A stretch of DNA of 64,000 bases from Streptomyces sp. LaPpAH-108 (lineage in GTDB: Bacteria > Actinomycetota > Actinomycetes > Streptomycetales > Streptomycetaceae): NCBI RefSeq assembly GCF_000373625.1, contig NZ_KB891987.1, forward strand, positions 555,161-619,160, written 5' to 3'. How positions within the stretch are numbered: the first letter of the stretch is position 1; each line of letters starts with the position of its first letter. Positions 47,493 through 56,830 of the stretch are shown piece after piece. The notes beneath the pieces are model-generated. The model ran no database searches, was not told the DNA's origin, and saw only the letters and a program-made list of their open reading frames with translations. The position numbers and the translations under genes are program-made.

Positions 47493-47947
47493 GCGCAGTC
47501 TCGACCGACACCGCGCGCCTGAGCGTGCGGTCGGCGACGGTCGGCTACGACAAGCGGATCATCTCCGACCACCTCTCGGTGGCGATCCCCGACGAGTCGT
47601 TCACGGTCATCGTCGGCCCGAACGCGTGCGGCAAGTCCACCCTGCTGCGCGGCCTGTCCCGGCTGCTGAAGCCGTCGGCCGGGCAGATCGTCCTCGACGG
47701 CGCCGACATCAACTCGTACAGGACCAAAGAGGTGGCGCGGCGGGTCGGACTGCTGCCGCAGACCTCGATCGCCCCGGACGGGATCACCGTCGTCACGGCC
47801 GAGCTGGTCGAGGAGGTGTTCGGTCTGCGCTGCCTGGTGCTGTCCGATCCGGTGACCGGCAGCCCCCAGGTGGTGCCGCTCGGCCGCGAACGAACCCGGC
47901 ACAGGTCCGCCGACCCCACTGATGCGGAGAGCGCGATACATGTCTGA
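47489..47947 (+). pseudogene. FepC-type ABC ATPase with in-frame internal deletion
   Basis: The 152-codon gene begins as a normal siderophore ATPase (Walker A VGPNACGKST near residue 47, Q-loop GLLPQTSIAPDGITV). It then passes directly at about 47790 into VTAELVEEVFGLRC, the usual C-terminal segment. About 110 residues are absent, including the LSGGQ signature, Walker B, D-loop and switch His. The frame is preserved and translation stays coupled, but ATP hydrolysis is impossible. The permease pair would need an ATPase from elsewhere. Confidence 0.85.
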
Positions 47948-49136
47948 TCCGTCTGTCGAGAAGCTGTCGACCGGTGAGTGGAGCACGGAGAGGTTCAGAC
48001 GACATCTCCGGGAGACAGGGACACCGCTTGTCGAGCGGGTCTCCGCGGACGAGGTGGAGGTGACCTTCGTCGACGAGCCCGGAGACGACACGACGGTCAC
48101 CCTCTCGGTGGTGATCGGCCCCAGAATCGGCTTCAACCCGGTCGGCACGGAGTTCGCCCCGGTCGCGGGGACGCCTTTCCGTGTTCTGACCCTGCGGACG
48201 CGCTCCGACCTGCGCTTCTCGTACGTGTTCGTACGACGTGGGCCGACGGGTGAGGGGGAACAGGTTCCGGACCCGTTCAACCCGCCGCCGAGGTTCTCGG
48301 AGTGCTCGGTGGAGCGGTTCTCCGGGGCTTCGGTGGCAGTGCTGCCCGACGCGGTGCCGTTGCCCTGGCTCGACCGGGCCGAAGCGCGTCCGGCCCCGGC
48401 CATGGATTCCGCCGTGCTGGCGAGTGAGTTCCTGGGAAACGAACGACGCGTCTGGGTCTCGATGCCCCCAGGCGAGTTCGCGGACGAGAGCGCACTGCCC
48501 TTCGTGATCCAGTTGGACGGGACACCGGATCACAGCGCGCCGAGCGTTCGTGATGCCCTCGTCGAGGCGGGACTGATCCGGCCCTGTGCGGTGGTCCTCG
48601 TCGATCAGCTCGGACCGCGGCGCTACGAAGAGCTGCTCTGCGACCCGGCGTTCTCCCGGATGCTGGTCGAAGAACTGCTGCCGTGGCTCCACCACCGGTA
48701 TCCGCTCGCGCGCGACCCCGCCGACGTCGCGCTGGCCGGCGAGAGCTTCGGCGGTCTGTGCGCCGGGTGGACAGCGCTCCACCACCCGACGACGTTCGGC
48801 AACGCCATCCTCCAGTCCCCGTCGTGCGGGTACCACCCCGGCCTCACGTGGGGCACCGGGGCAGGCGAGCTGCTGCACCGCACCCCCGTACCGACACTGA
48901 TCGCCGACTTCCTGGCCGCGGAGACGGCACCGATCCGCGTCTTCCACGACGTCGGTGAGCTGGAGAGGTCGCTCACGCACAGCCGCTGGCTCGACCACGT
49001 GCTCACCGGCAAGGGCTACGACACCCGCTACCGGGAGTTCGCCGGCGGACACGACTACGCATGGTGGCGAGGACTCTTCGCCGACGCCCTGCTCTGGTGC
49101 TTCCCGCTCAGGAGCGGGGACGGGAGCCGGGCGTGA
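47940..49136 (+). CDS. enterochelin-esterase-like hydrolase
   Basis: This is a 398-residue Fes/IroD-type serine hydrolase. An N-terminal beta domain (RFSYVFVRRGPTGEGEQVPDPFNP) precedes an alpha/beta hydrolase with nucleophile motif GESFGG (DVALAGESFGGLCAGW), a putative acid in FHDVGELE and His in AGGHDYAWWRG. It would open a ferric catecholate-ester siderophore inside the cell to free the iron. It overlaps the deleted ATPase by 8 bases and the next gene by 4, so it belongs to the uptake operon. Confidence 0.9.
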   Translation: MSDPSVEKLSTGEWSTERFRRHLRETGTPLVERVSADEVEVTFVDEPGDDTTVTLSVVIGPRIGFNPVGTEFAPVAGTPFRVLTLRTRSDLRFSYVFVRRGPTGEGEQVPDPFNPPPRFSECSVERFSGASVAVLPDAVPLPWLDRAEARPAPAMDSAVLASEFLGNERRVWVSMPPGEFADESALPFVIQLDGTPDHSAPSVRDALVEAGLIRPCAVVLVDQLGPRRYEELLCDPAFSRMLVEELLPWLHHRYPLARDPADVALAGESFGGLCAGWTALHHPTTFGNAILQSPSCGYHPGLTWGTGAGELLHRTPVPTLIADFLAAETAPIRVFHDVGELERSLTHSRWLDHVLTGKGYDTRYREFAGGHDYAWWRGLFADALLWCFPLRSGDGSRA

Positions 49137-50893
49137 GCGGCTCTTCGCGTTTCCCGGGCGCCGACACCGCAGGACTGGGGCGAGGACCTCTGACCCGTCG
49201 GCTGCCGGTGCTGCTGCAGGCGCCTCCCGAACCGACCGAGGCTCCCCCGTTCGAGGCCGGGGCGGGGGTCACGCCGGGGCGGTTCCTGCTGCGGGTGATC
49301 TTCTCGGTGAAGCGGGTCACTGTTCCCGGGATGCTGCTGGCGGTCGTGTGGCAGGTCGGCGAGTCGGCGGTCCCCGTGGTGATGGGGGTGGCCATCGACC
49401 GGGCGCTGGCGACCGGGAACACGGGGCAGCTGGTGCTGTGGCTCGGCGTGCTGGTGGCCCTGTACGCCGTATTGACGGTGGCGGCGAAGATGGCGAACCG
49501 GCTGACCTCGTATGCGGTGCAGCTGCTGCAGCACCGGCTCCGGAGCACCCTCTCGACCGCCGTGCTGCATCCGGTCGGCGGTGCGGACCGGGCGCCGGAC
49601 GGGGGCGTCGTCTCGGTGATGACCAGCGACGTCGCCCGCTTGGCCAACGCGGTGATCCTGGTGATCCTGCCGGTCTCCAGGATCGCGGCCATCGGGTTCA
49701 TCGCCGTATCGCTGCTGGCGACGCACTGGCTGCTCGGGCTTGTGGTGCTGCTGGGCGCACCTGCCGCGGTGTGGCTGATGGGCGTGCTCAGCGAGCGGCT
49801 CTCCCAGGACACCCGCGCGTACCAGGAGCTCCTGGCCTCCACCGTCGGGCGGGCCACCGATCTGGTCGCCGGTTACCGGGTGGTCAAGGGCATACGCGCC
49901 GAGGCCGAGGCGACCAGGAGGTACCGGCAGGCGAGCCAGGAGACCCTTGTCGGGGCCCAGCGCAATGCGGGGCTCCTTGGGAGGTTCCTCGCGGGCTCGG
50001 GTGCGGTCAGCGGCACGTTCGTCGCCGCGGTGATGGGGCTTGCGGGCTGGTTCGCCGTGGACGGGCGGCTGAGCATCGGCGAGCTGATCGCTGCCGTCGG
50101 CCTCACGCAGGCGCTGCTGCCGCAGATCCAGTCGATCGCGAGCGCCTCCATCCCCAACCTCGCCGGAGCCCGCGCCGCGTCCGCGCGCGTCATCGACGTG
50201 CTGCGCGGCAACGGCGGCGGGAGCCCCGGGCAGGACGACACGACGGGGGCCGAGGTCGCGCCGCTGCCGGTGCTGGAGGTGTCCGCGCCGACTGCGACGA
50301 TCCGCGTGGACCCCGGAGAGCTCGTGGGCGTGCGCGCCGACGACCGGACCGCCGCCCGCATCGCCCGGGCGCTCCTCGACCCGCGCGCCGGGGGCGAGGT
50401 GGAGGCGCGGCTCGACGGGATCGCGGCGCGGGAGCTGACCGCCGAGGAGTACCGCTCCCGGGTCACGGTCGCGCCGCACCGGACCACACTGTTCAGCGGA
50501 ACGATCCGCGACAACCTCACCGTCGGCGCCGGTGCGCCCGAGCTGATCGATGCCGCGGTGCGAGCCGCGGCGTGCGACGACTTCGCCGCCGAACTCGACC
50601 TCCCGGTCGGCGAGGACGGCAACCGCCTCTCCGGCGGCCAGCGCCAGCGGATCGCGCTCGCCCGAGCACTGGCGAGCGATGCGCCGGTACTCGTGCTGCA
50701 CGACCCGACCACGGCGGTGGACCCGGTCACCGAGCACGCGATCGCGGTGCGTCTGCGCGGCGCCCGTGCGGGCCGGTCGACGCTGCTGATCGCCTCGTCC
50801 CCGGTGCTGCTCGGACGCTGCGACCGCGTTGTCGACCTGTCCGTCGTGGACCTGTCCGAGGACGCACCCCTGCACGGAAGGACGGTGGGATGA
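49133..50893 (+). CDS. ABC half-transporter, Walker-degenerate subunit (YbtP/IrtA-like)
   Basis: This 586-residue membrane-ATPase half has six helices in residues about 55-340 and a nucleotide-binding domain from about 370. Its Walker A position reads VDPGELVGVRADDRT with no Gly-Lys-Ser/Thr (residues 393 on). Walker B is changed to His523-Asp524-Pro525, and the switch His position is Ser (LLIASSPVLL). Its signature L499-SGGQ503 is intact. Paired with the next protein this leaves one working composite ATP site. Context suggests import of iron-siderophore, as for YbtPQ/IrtAB, but direction is inferred. GTG 49133 overlaps the esterase stop. Confidence 0.88.
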   Translation: MSGSSRFPGADTAGLGRGPLTRRLPVLLQAPPEPTEAPPFEAGAGVTPGRFLLRVIFSVKRVTVPGMLLAVVWQVGESAVPVVMGVAIDRALATGNTGQLVLWLGVLVALYAVLTVAAKMANRLTSYAVQLLQHRLRSTLSTAVLHPVGGADRAPDGGVVSVMTSDVARLANAVILVILPVSRIAAIGFIAVSLLATHWLLGLVVLLGAPAAVWLMGVLSERLSQDTRAYQELLASTVGRATDLVAGYRVVKGIRAEAEATRRYRQASQETLVGAQRNAGLLGRFLAGSGAVSGTFVAAVMGLAGWFAVDGRLSIGELIAAVGLTQALLPQIQSIASASIPNLAGARAASARVIDVLRGNGGGSPGQDDTTGAEVAPLPVLEVSAPTATIRVDPGELVGVRADDRTAARIARALLDPRAGGEVEARLDGIAARELTAEEYRSRVTVAPHRTTLFSGTIRDNLTVGAGAPELIDAAVRAAACDDFAAELDLPVGEDGNRLSGGQRQRIALARALASDAPVLVLHDPTTAVDPVTEHAIAVRLRGARAGRSTLLIASSPVLLGRCDRVVDLSVVDLSEDAPLHGRTVG

Positions 50894-52662
50894 GCGTGGC
50901 ATCCGCTACGACCGGGCACGCGCTGCCCGTCGCGGGCGGCCGGGCGACGGCCAGGGAGGTCCGGCGGCTCAGCCGGGGACACCGGCTCCGGCTCGCCGCC
51001 GTCGGCGTGGCCGGGATCGTCAGCACCGCCGTCGACCTGATCCCGCCGGTGGCGATCGGATACCTCGTCGACCGGGTGCAGACGGGCACCGCGGATCTCG
51101 GCACCGTCCTGACGGTCACGGTCGTCATGGCGCTCTCGGGCGCCCTCGGCGCCGCGGGCACCGCGGTGGCGATCGTGCTCGCCACCCGCATCTACCACAC
51201 CGTCCTCGCCGCGCTGCGCGAGCGGCTGGTGAGCCGCGCCATGACGCTCCCGCAGCACCTCGTCGAGCGCGCCGGTACCGGGGACCTGATATCCCGGACC
51301 AGCGACGACGTCACCGCCGTCGCCGATGCCGCCCCCGCGGTGATCCCCGCGCTCACCGTCACCGCGTTCACCATCGTGGTGTCGCTGGGCGGGCTCGCGG
51401 CGCTGGAATGGCCCTATGCGGTCGCGTTCGCCGTCGTACTGCCCGTCTACGCGCTCGCCATGCGGTGGTACCTGCGCACCGGGCCCCGGGTGTACCGGGC
51501 CGAGCGCGCGGCGATGAGCGGGCGTGCCCAGCAGATCCTCGAGTCCCAGCGCGGGTACGCCACCGTGCTCGGCTTCGGGCTCGCCGAGCGACGCCATCGC
51601 GCCGTGATGTCGGACTCCTGGGGCGTCGCGGTGCGGTCGCTGCGGGCACGCACCGTGCAGAGCATGCTCAACGCCCGGCTCAACCTCGGCGAATGCCTGA
51701 GCCTGGCCGCCGTGCTCGTCGTCGGATTCGTCCTCGTCGACCGCGGAGCCTCAACCGTCGGCGGCGCCACCACCGCCATGCTGCTCGTGCTGCGCCTGCT
51801 GGGGCCGGTCAACCAACTGCTGTTCGTCATCGACACCCTCCAGTCGGCCCTCGCATCGCTGAGCCGCATGATCGGAGTCGTCACGATGCCGACCGTGGAC
51901 GCGGCCGACGCGTCGACGAGGTCGGCGGACCCGGCGGACCCGGCGAAGACAGCCACCGCCGTCCGGCTCCGCGAGGTCGCGTTCCGCTACGCCGACGGTC
52001 CCCTCGTGCTCGACGGCATCGGCCTCGACATCCCGGCCGGTCAGCACCTCGCGATCGTCGGCCCGTCCGGGGCGGGGAAGACCACGCTCGCCGCCGTGAT
52101 CGCGGGCGTTCACCGACCTGACGCAGGGACAGTGATCCGTCCCTCCGGCACTGCGGTGATCACCCAGGAAGTACATGTGTTCGCCGGGACACTGCGAGAG
52201 AACCTCACGCTCGCCGCCCCCGACGCCACCGACCCCGAGATCCGTGCCGCGCTCGAAACCACCGGCGCAGGCGGTCTCCTTGACCTGTCGGCGGATGCCC
52301 TCGACACGGTGGTCGGCATCGGCGGACACCCGCTCACCGAGGCGCAGGCGCAACAGCTCGCCCTCGCCCGGCTGCTCCTCGCCGACCCGGAACTGGCGAT
52401 CCTCGACGAAGCCACCGCCGAGGCCGGTTCCGCCCACGCCGAGCGGCTCGACCGCGCTTCGGAGGCGGTCCTTGCCGGCCGGACCGGCATCGTGATCGCT
52501 CACCGGCTCTCCCAAGCCGCCACGTGCGACCGGATCGTGGTCATGGACGCCGGTCGCGTCACCGAGACCGGCACCCACGACGAACTCCTCGCCGCCGGCG
52601 GCACCTACGAACGGCTGTGGACGGTGTGGCAAGCCGGGCAGCACATCAGCGCGAACAGGTGA
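50890..52662 (+). CDS. ABC half-transporter, signature-degenerate subunit (YbtQ/IrtB-like)
   Basis: This 590-residue partner has Walker A G391-PSGAGKTT intact, as are Walker B AILDEATAEAGS and switch His (VIAHRLS). The signature is LTEAQ at 482-486 instead of LSGGQ. The defects are exactly complementary to the preceding protein, so the pair must be a heterodimer with one consensus site, formed by this Walker A/B and the partner's LSGGQ. ATG 50890 overlaps the upstream stop by 4 bases. It is the last gene of the iron operon. Confidence 0.9.
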   Translation: MSVASATTGHALPVAGGRATAREVRRLSRGHRLRLAAVGVAGIVSTAVDLIPPVAIGYLVDRVQTGTADLGTVLTVTVVMALSGALGAAGTAVAIVLATRIYHTVLAALRERLVSRAMTLPQHLVERAGTGDLISRTSDDVTAVADAAPAVIPALTVTAFTIVVSLGGLAALEWPYAVAFAVVLPVYALAMRWYLRTGPRVYRAERAAMSGRAQQILESQRGYATVLGFGLAERRHRAVMSDSWGVAVRSLRARTVQSMLNARLNLGECLSLAAVLVVGFVLVDRGASTVGGATTAMLLVLRLLGPVNQLLFVIDTLQSALASLSRMIGVVTMPTVDAADASTRSADPADPAKTATAVRLREVAFRYADGPLVLDGIGLDIPAGQHLAIVGPSGAGKTTLAAVIAGVHRPDAGTVIRPSGTAVITQEVHVFAGTLRENLTLAAPDATDPEIRAALETTGAGGLLDLSADALDTVVGIGGHPLTEAQAQQLALARLLLADPELAILDEATAEAGSAHAERLDRASEAVLAGRTGIVIAHRLSQAATCDRIVVMDAGRVTETGTHDELLAAGGTYERLWTVWQAGQHISANR

Positions 52663-52737
52663 GGGTGGTGCCGGACCGCCTTCGGGCATGGGTGCGCAGC
52701 ACCCCTGCCGCAGGTCAGAGCCTTGTGGTTGGTCGAG

Positions 52738-53904
52738 TCAGATGGGGTCCGGCTCTTCGGGGGCGGGCCCCTGTGCGTCCCAGGGGGACGGTGGGGGCAT
52801 GTCGTCCGGAGGCTCATCCTCCGGGTTCTGTGGCCGCTCGGCCTCTGGATCGTCGCCGTCGTCCGCCGTCGGCGTCAGTAGGGTCCGCCTGATCTCCTCG
52901 GCCGCCTCCACGAGCCCTTCTGCTTCCAGGCTCCGTACCAAACGGTGCACGAACACCGTGTACGAGTCCATGTCCGGCTTCAGACCCAGTGCCGCGAGCA
53001 GTACGAGCAGCCGGTCCGTGACCCCCACTTCTTTCTCGCGGTCGAATGTCTCCCCTGTCCCGCCCCACAGCGGATCCCCGACGGTCGCCTCGCTCCGCGC
53101 GCCCATGGGAGGGACGAGCAGGTGGTGGAAGAGTTCGGGTACCTCCTCGTCGTTGGCCGCCGCCGAGATCTGGGCGAGCGGGCCGATCATGCCGACCGCC
53201 TTCTCGATCTCGTCCTCGTGGCGGGCGAGCCACCACACCACCGCGCTGCCCGCGCTCTTGAGCACGTCGTCACCGAGGTAGCGGCGCTTGTTGCGCTCGT
53301 GCTCACGCTCGTACTCCCAGATCTCCTCGTCCTTGCGGAGGTCGTTCAGCTTCCGCAGGCGCTCGCGGTCGGCGTGGGCGAGGGTCAGCGTGACGTCGGA
53401 CGCGAGGGCTTCCACCCGTCCGCTCCGGTCCGGGAGCGAGACGGCCAGCTCGCCCTCCAGGAGGTACCGGGCGAAGCTCGCCCGGCCGGGTTCCTCGCCG
53501 TGGACGACCTTCAGGGCCCGGCTGACGATCGAGGACACGGAGAGGGCCTGGTAAGCGCCGTCGGACCGGTCGGGGTGGCCGGGAACCGGCCGCCACCACA
53601 CGGTGGCGGAGAAGAGGAAGTCGTAGCCGTCCACGGCGCTCGGCAGGGCCGCTTCGACGACCCGCGTCTCCTGGTACGGCGGCTCCACCGGCGCGGCGGG
53701 CGTCTCGGAGTCCTCCGGCTCGTGCGGACGGGCCGATGCGCGGCCACCGCTGAGCACCGTCATCACGAGCAGCAGGGAACCCGACACCGTGACCATGGAC
53801 AGGAAGCCCCACAGCCACGCCGACCAGTGCATGAAGTGCCCGAGCACTGCCGGTGCGAAGCCGCAGAGCGCGACGAACAGCAGGCTGGGGAAGCGGTGTC
53901 TCAT
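52738..53904 (-). CDS. membrane-anchored protein, third gene of the TIR operon
   Basis: This 388-residue protein has two N-terminal transmembrane helices (SLLFVALCGFAPAVLGHF and LWGFLSMVTVSGSLLLVMTVL, residues about 7-52). A Pro/Glu linker and a soluble domain follow. The soluble domain has a long charged helix (RERLRKLNDLRKDEEIWEYEREHERNKRRYL, near 210-245), typical of SPFH- or stomatin-like or coiled-coil assemblies. An acidic, Pro-rich tail ends it. The ATG at 53904 overlaps the upstream stop by 4 bases. No family is recognised. It may anchor the TIR complex at the membrane. Confidence 0.72.
   Translation of the reverse strand: MRHRFPSLLFVALCGFAPAVLGHFMHWSAWLWGFLSMVTVSGSLLLVMTVLSGGRASARPHEPEDSETPAAPVEPPYQETRVVEAALPSAVDGYDFLFSATVWWRPVPGHPDRSDGAYQALSVSSIVSRALKVVHGEEPGRASFARYLLEGELAVSLPDRSGRVEALASDVTLTLAHADRERLRKLNDLRKDEEIWEYEREHERNKRRYLGDDVLKSAGSAVVWWLARHEDEIEKAVGMIGPLAQISAAANDEEVPELFHHLLVPPMGARSEATVGDPLWGGTGETFDREKEVGVTDRLLVLLAALGLKPDMDSYTVFVHRLVRSLEAEGLVEAAEEIRRTLLTPTADDGDDPEAERPQNPEDEPPDDMPPPSPWDAQGPAPEEPDPI
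52749..52766. terminator. TTCG-tetraloop hairpin between convergent operons
   Basis: CCGGCTC-TTCG-GGGGCGG pairs with one mismatch and a G-T wobble. It lies in the last codons of the minus-strand membrane gene, facing the end of the iron operon, and resembles the ychF hairpin. Confidence 0.4.
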
Positions 53905-55880
53905 CGTGCCTCTTCCGTGGTCCGTGGTCCGGCGCCCGCATGCTCCGTACCCTCGGCACGGGCGTACTGCGCGTGGTCGATGTGCTCCCAGAAGCGGGCG
54001 GCGACGGCTGCCCGGGACGGCTGGCGCCCGGGCCCCGACCAGTCGCAGGCGATGGCGTAGAGACGGTGGAGAGCGGCCGTGCGGCCGTGCGTCGCCGCGA
54101 CCATCCCGCCCAGCGCCGCCTCCCGGGAAGGGTCGTTTGCCGCGGCGTCGAGCCAGCTCCGCACCAACGGGTTCCAGAGGGGTGTCGGCGGCTGGGAGAA
54201 AACCGTCTCCCAGCCCCGGAACAGGACCGGCCACGGGGGCGGGTCCGGTGCCCGGTCGCTCCTCGACACCTCGGTCAGCAGCCGGAGCTGGGGCTCCGAC
54301 CGGTGCGGCTCCCGGCGCGCACGGTTCCGCAGGCTCTCCACCAGCAGCCGGTAGCGCCGATGGTCACGGCCGACGAGGCCGAGCAGTGCCTTCCGGGCCT
54401 CACGCGCCGCCTCCCCTTCCCGTACGGCGAGGTGACGGAGCCGCACCATCGCCTGATCCGGGTGTGTCGCGGCGAGACTCTGGAGGCATGCGGCGGTCAG
54501 GACGCGGATCAGGCTGTCCGGCAAGGTCCTGGAGGTCACGCAGTGGTACATCCAGCTGCGGAACCGCCCGCCGAACCCCTCGTGACCGAGGCCGAGTTCG
54601 AGGGCCGCCACGGCGCGGGGGTCACGGGGCGCCCCGGTCGCGCCGTCCGTCCAGCGGACCACCAGGTCGATCAGGTGGTCGGGCCGTCCGACGGCCAGGG
54701 AGTGCTCACCGAAGCGGACGACCACCTTCACCCGGTCGTCGGTGGTCAGACCGCGCAGTCCGGCGGCATGGCCGATCCAGTTCCTGAGGTCGTCGCGTAT
54801 CCCGGGAAAGTTCGCCCAGAAGTACGTCCGCATCGCGTCGGCGTAGGCCAGCCGCGCGAAGCGGAGACGGCCGTCCGGGCCGCGCTCGATCCCGAGTTCC
54901 GCCAGCCGCGCCCCGAAATCCGTCCGCGCCAGCTCGGTCGTCGTCTCTTCCTCGTGCCGCACCGTCCTCATCAGGCCGTTCCATGCCGCGTAGACGGTGT
55001 CGGCGGGCATCTCCTCGAACACCGCCGTCGTGAGCAGCAGGGCCCGCTCGGGCGCGGTGAGGACCGTTCTCACCTGTTGGCTCACCTCACCGGCCCGGTC
55101 GGTCACCGCGTGTATGGCCTGGTCGAGCCAGCCCGCGAAGTCGGTGCCGAACCGGCCGCTGTCCCGAGCGGCCCTCACCAGCCCCGCGAGCCGCGCCAGT
55201 TCCCGCAGGGGGGAGCGGTCGCACAGACGCCGGAGGCCGTCGCCGCCCAGGTCCGCGGAGCGGAAGGCCAGCCCGTTCATGCGGAGGTGCCGGGTGACGA
55301 CGGCGACGCCCCGGGGGCGCCCCAGCTTCACCGTGTGCGGTTCGAGGTCCGGCGCGTGGGCGTGCGCCAGGTCCCAGGGCAGGACGACGACCATGTGGGC
55401 CCCCGCCTCCTGGACCTGCGACCGGTGCACGGCCAGGCGGCGCTGGGCCTCCCCGTACTCCTCCGCGTCGGTGATCCGGGAGAGGTCGAGGAGGAAGCGG
55501 TCCCCCTCGGCGGGGGCGAGCGGGCTCTCCTCCTTCTCCGTGCCGGGAAGCTCGTCGAACCGGTCCCCCACCCCGTCGGCGCCCTCGTCCTCGCCGAGTT
55601 CGTGCAGCAGCATGATCGCCGCGGCACGGCGCCCGCTGCCGGGCGGAGCCTCCAGCAGCACCACCGATCCCGGCTTCTCCAGACGGTCGGCGGCGGCGCG
55701 GTAGCCCACCGGGGGAGCGAACCGGTCGGCCAGACGTACACGGTCCTGCATGCCGATCCGCAGGGACTCGACTCCCTTGCGGATCATCCAGTCCGCGCCG
55801 TAATAGACGTACTGGTGACCCTCGCCGCTGTTCACCGGGCCACGCGGATCGTTGACGGTGACGTGGTCCCGCTCGGTCAT
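53901..55880 (-). CDS. large P-loop-like protein of the TIR operon
   Basis: This 659-residue protein's N-terminus carries GPVNSGEGHQY (residues 14-24), nearly identical to GPVNTGRGHQY in the TIR protein encoded before it. A P-loop-like VVLLEAPPGSGRRAAAIML follows near residue 73, lacking the usual Lys, then a FLLDLSRITD segment. The rest is alpha-helical and repeat-like. It may be a degenerate STAND-type signalling NTPase, but the missing Lys leaves nucleotide binding in doubt. Both its ends overlap neighbouring genes by 4 bases, so the three form one coupled transcript. Confidence 0.7.
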   Translation of the reverse strand: MTERDHVTVNDPRGPVNSGEGHQYVYYGADWMIRKGVESLRIGMQDRVRLADRFAPPVGYRAAADRLEKPGSVVLLEAPPGSGRRAAAIMLLHELGEDEGADGVGDRFDELPGTEKEESPLAPAEGDRFLLDLSRITDAEEYGEAQRRLAVHRSQVQEAGAHMVVVLPWDLAHAHAPDLEPHTVKLGRPRGVAVVTRHLRMNGLAFRSADLGGDGLRRLCDRSPLRELARLAGLVRAARDSGRFGTDFAGWLDQAIHAVTDRAGEVSQQVRTVLTAPERALLLTTAVFEEMPADTVYAAWNGLMRTVRHEEETTTELARTDFGARLAELGIERGPDGRLRFARLAYADAMRTYFWANFPGIRDDLRNWIGHAAGLRGLTTDDRVKVVVRFGEHSLAVGRPDHLIDLVVRWTDGATGAPRDPRAVAALELGLGHEGFGGRFRSWMYHCVTSRTLPDSLIRVLTAACLQSLAATHPDQAMVRLRHLAVREGEAAREARKALLGLVGRDHRRYRLLVESLRNRARREPHRSEPQLRLLTEVSRSDRAPDPPPWPVLFRGWETVFSQPPTPLWNPLVRSWLDAAANDPSREAALGGMVAATHGRTAALHRLYAIACDWSGPGRQPSRAAVAARFWEHIDHAQYARAEGTEHAGAGPRTTEEAR

Positions 55881-56665
55881 CGTTCGTCGTCCGAGCGTCG
55901 GCGCTCGCGCTCGAAGCGCTGGTGGACCGTGCCGCTGTTGTCCCCCGCCGTGTACTGGACCCCCGTGTTGTCGCCCTCGAAGTGGGGGGCGTTGTACTGG
56001 TGGCCGCGGCCGGTGTTCACGGGCCCCTGCGGCTTGTTGAGGAAGGTGCCGGACAGGTCTCCGTTGAGGTTTCCGATGCCCCCGCGCACCTTGCCCGTCC
56101 GCATCCTGGTCTGCCCGGCGTCGTCGCCCGACCGCTTCTTCTTGCGGGACTTCGCCTCCGCGCGCTCCCGTGCGGCACGCTCGTCGCGGTCCACCGCACC
56201 CAGCTCGGGCAGCTGCCGGGCGAGGGCGTCGCCGATCGCCGTCAGGTCCGCCTGGTCGTTGCGGTGGTCGAACCGCTTGTACTGGCAGTCCGCCAGCTCC
56301 CGCAGATCCTCGGGCAGGACGGCGGGGTCGATCCGCGTGGCCCGTCCGACGAGCACGGGGATCACCAGGACCCCGCGGTCGAGCGCGGTGCGGATCTCAC
56401 GACGGGGCCAGTCCTGCTCGGACTGGAGAGCGGGGCGGTCGTCGGCCCCGCGCACCTCCGCCCAGCGCGGGCCGATGACGGCGACGAGCGCCGCGCACTC
56501 GTCCAGCGCCCTGACCAGTTCCCCCGGGAAGCGGTGTCCCGCCTCGATCGACTTGCTGGCGAAGAAGATCCGCTCTTGACCGAACCGCCGGACGAGTTCG
56601 CGGGCGATCATGGTTGCTGCGGATTCCTCGTCGCCCGTGCGGTAGTTGACGAAGACGTCGGTCAT
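55877..56665 (-). CDS. TIR-domain protein, first gene of a three-gene operon
   Basis: This is a 262-residue protein. Residues 1 to about 150 form a bacterial TIR domain: DVFVNYRTGDEESAA, RIFFASKSIEAGHRFPGEL, AALVAVIGPRWAE and WPRREIRTALDRG with Glu90, the expected NADase catalytic position. A charged Lys/Arg segment follows, then GPVNTGRGHQY and repeated GDNTG/GDNSG motifs. TIR proteins in such operons usually consume or convert NAD after sensing infection. ATG 56665 follows GAAGGGAAA, while the upstream frame has no site. Confidence 0.85.
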   Translation of the reverse strand: MTDVFVNYRTGDEESAATMIARELVRRFGQERIFFASKSIEAGHRFPGELVRALDECAALVAVIGPRWAEVRGADDRPALQSEQDWPRREIRTALDRGVLVIPVLVGRATRIDPAVLPEDLRELADCQYKRFDHRNDQADLTAIGDALARQLPELGAVDRDERAARERAEAKSRKKKRSGDDAGQTRMRTGKVRGGIGNLNGDLSGTFLNKPQGPVNTGRGHQYNAPHFEGDNTGVQYTAGDNSGTVHQRFERERRRSDDER

Positions 56666-56830
56666 GGGGTTTCCCTTCGTGAGAGGAAGACGACGGAGGC
56701 CGAGGGGTACGGACCCGCAGCCTTTGCGCCCGGACACATGAGGTCCCGGCCGTGTGACGGCATGACGCGTCCACGGGAGGGCGTACGGCGGTTCGGGCGG
56801 CGCGCGGTGGTGTCGGTCGTGGGCTTCGGG

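Noticed and set aside
48955-50889. N-terminal extension of the second ABC half-transporter
   Set aside because: This part of the frame lies inside the first transporter gene and is low-complexity; ATG 50890 with a 4-base overlap is the natural start.
52736-52772. A third copy of the attachment-site repeat, since GTCAGATGGGGTCCGGCTCTTCGG resembles it
   Set aside because: The similarity covers only about 36 bases around a TTCG hairpin, lacks the 18-base core and the ychF fragment, and is explained as a similar terminator at the end of two convergent operons.
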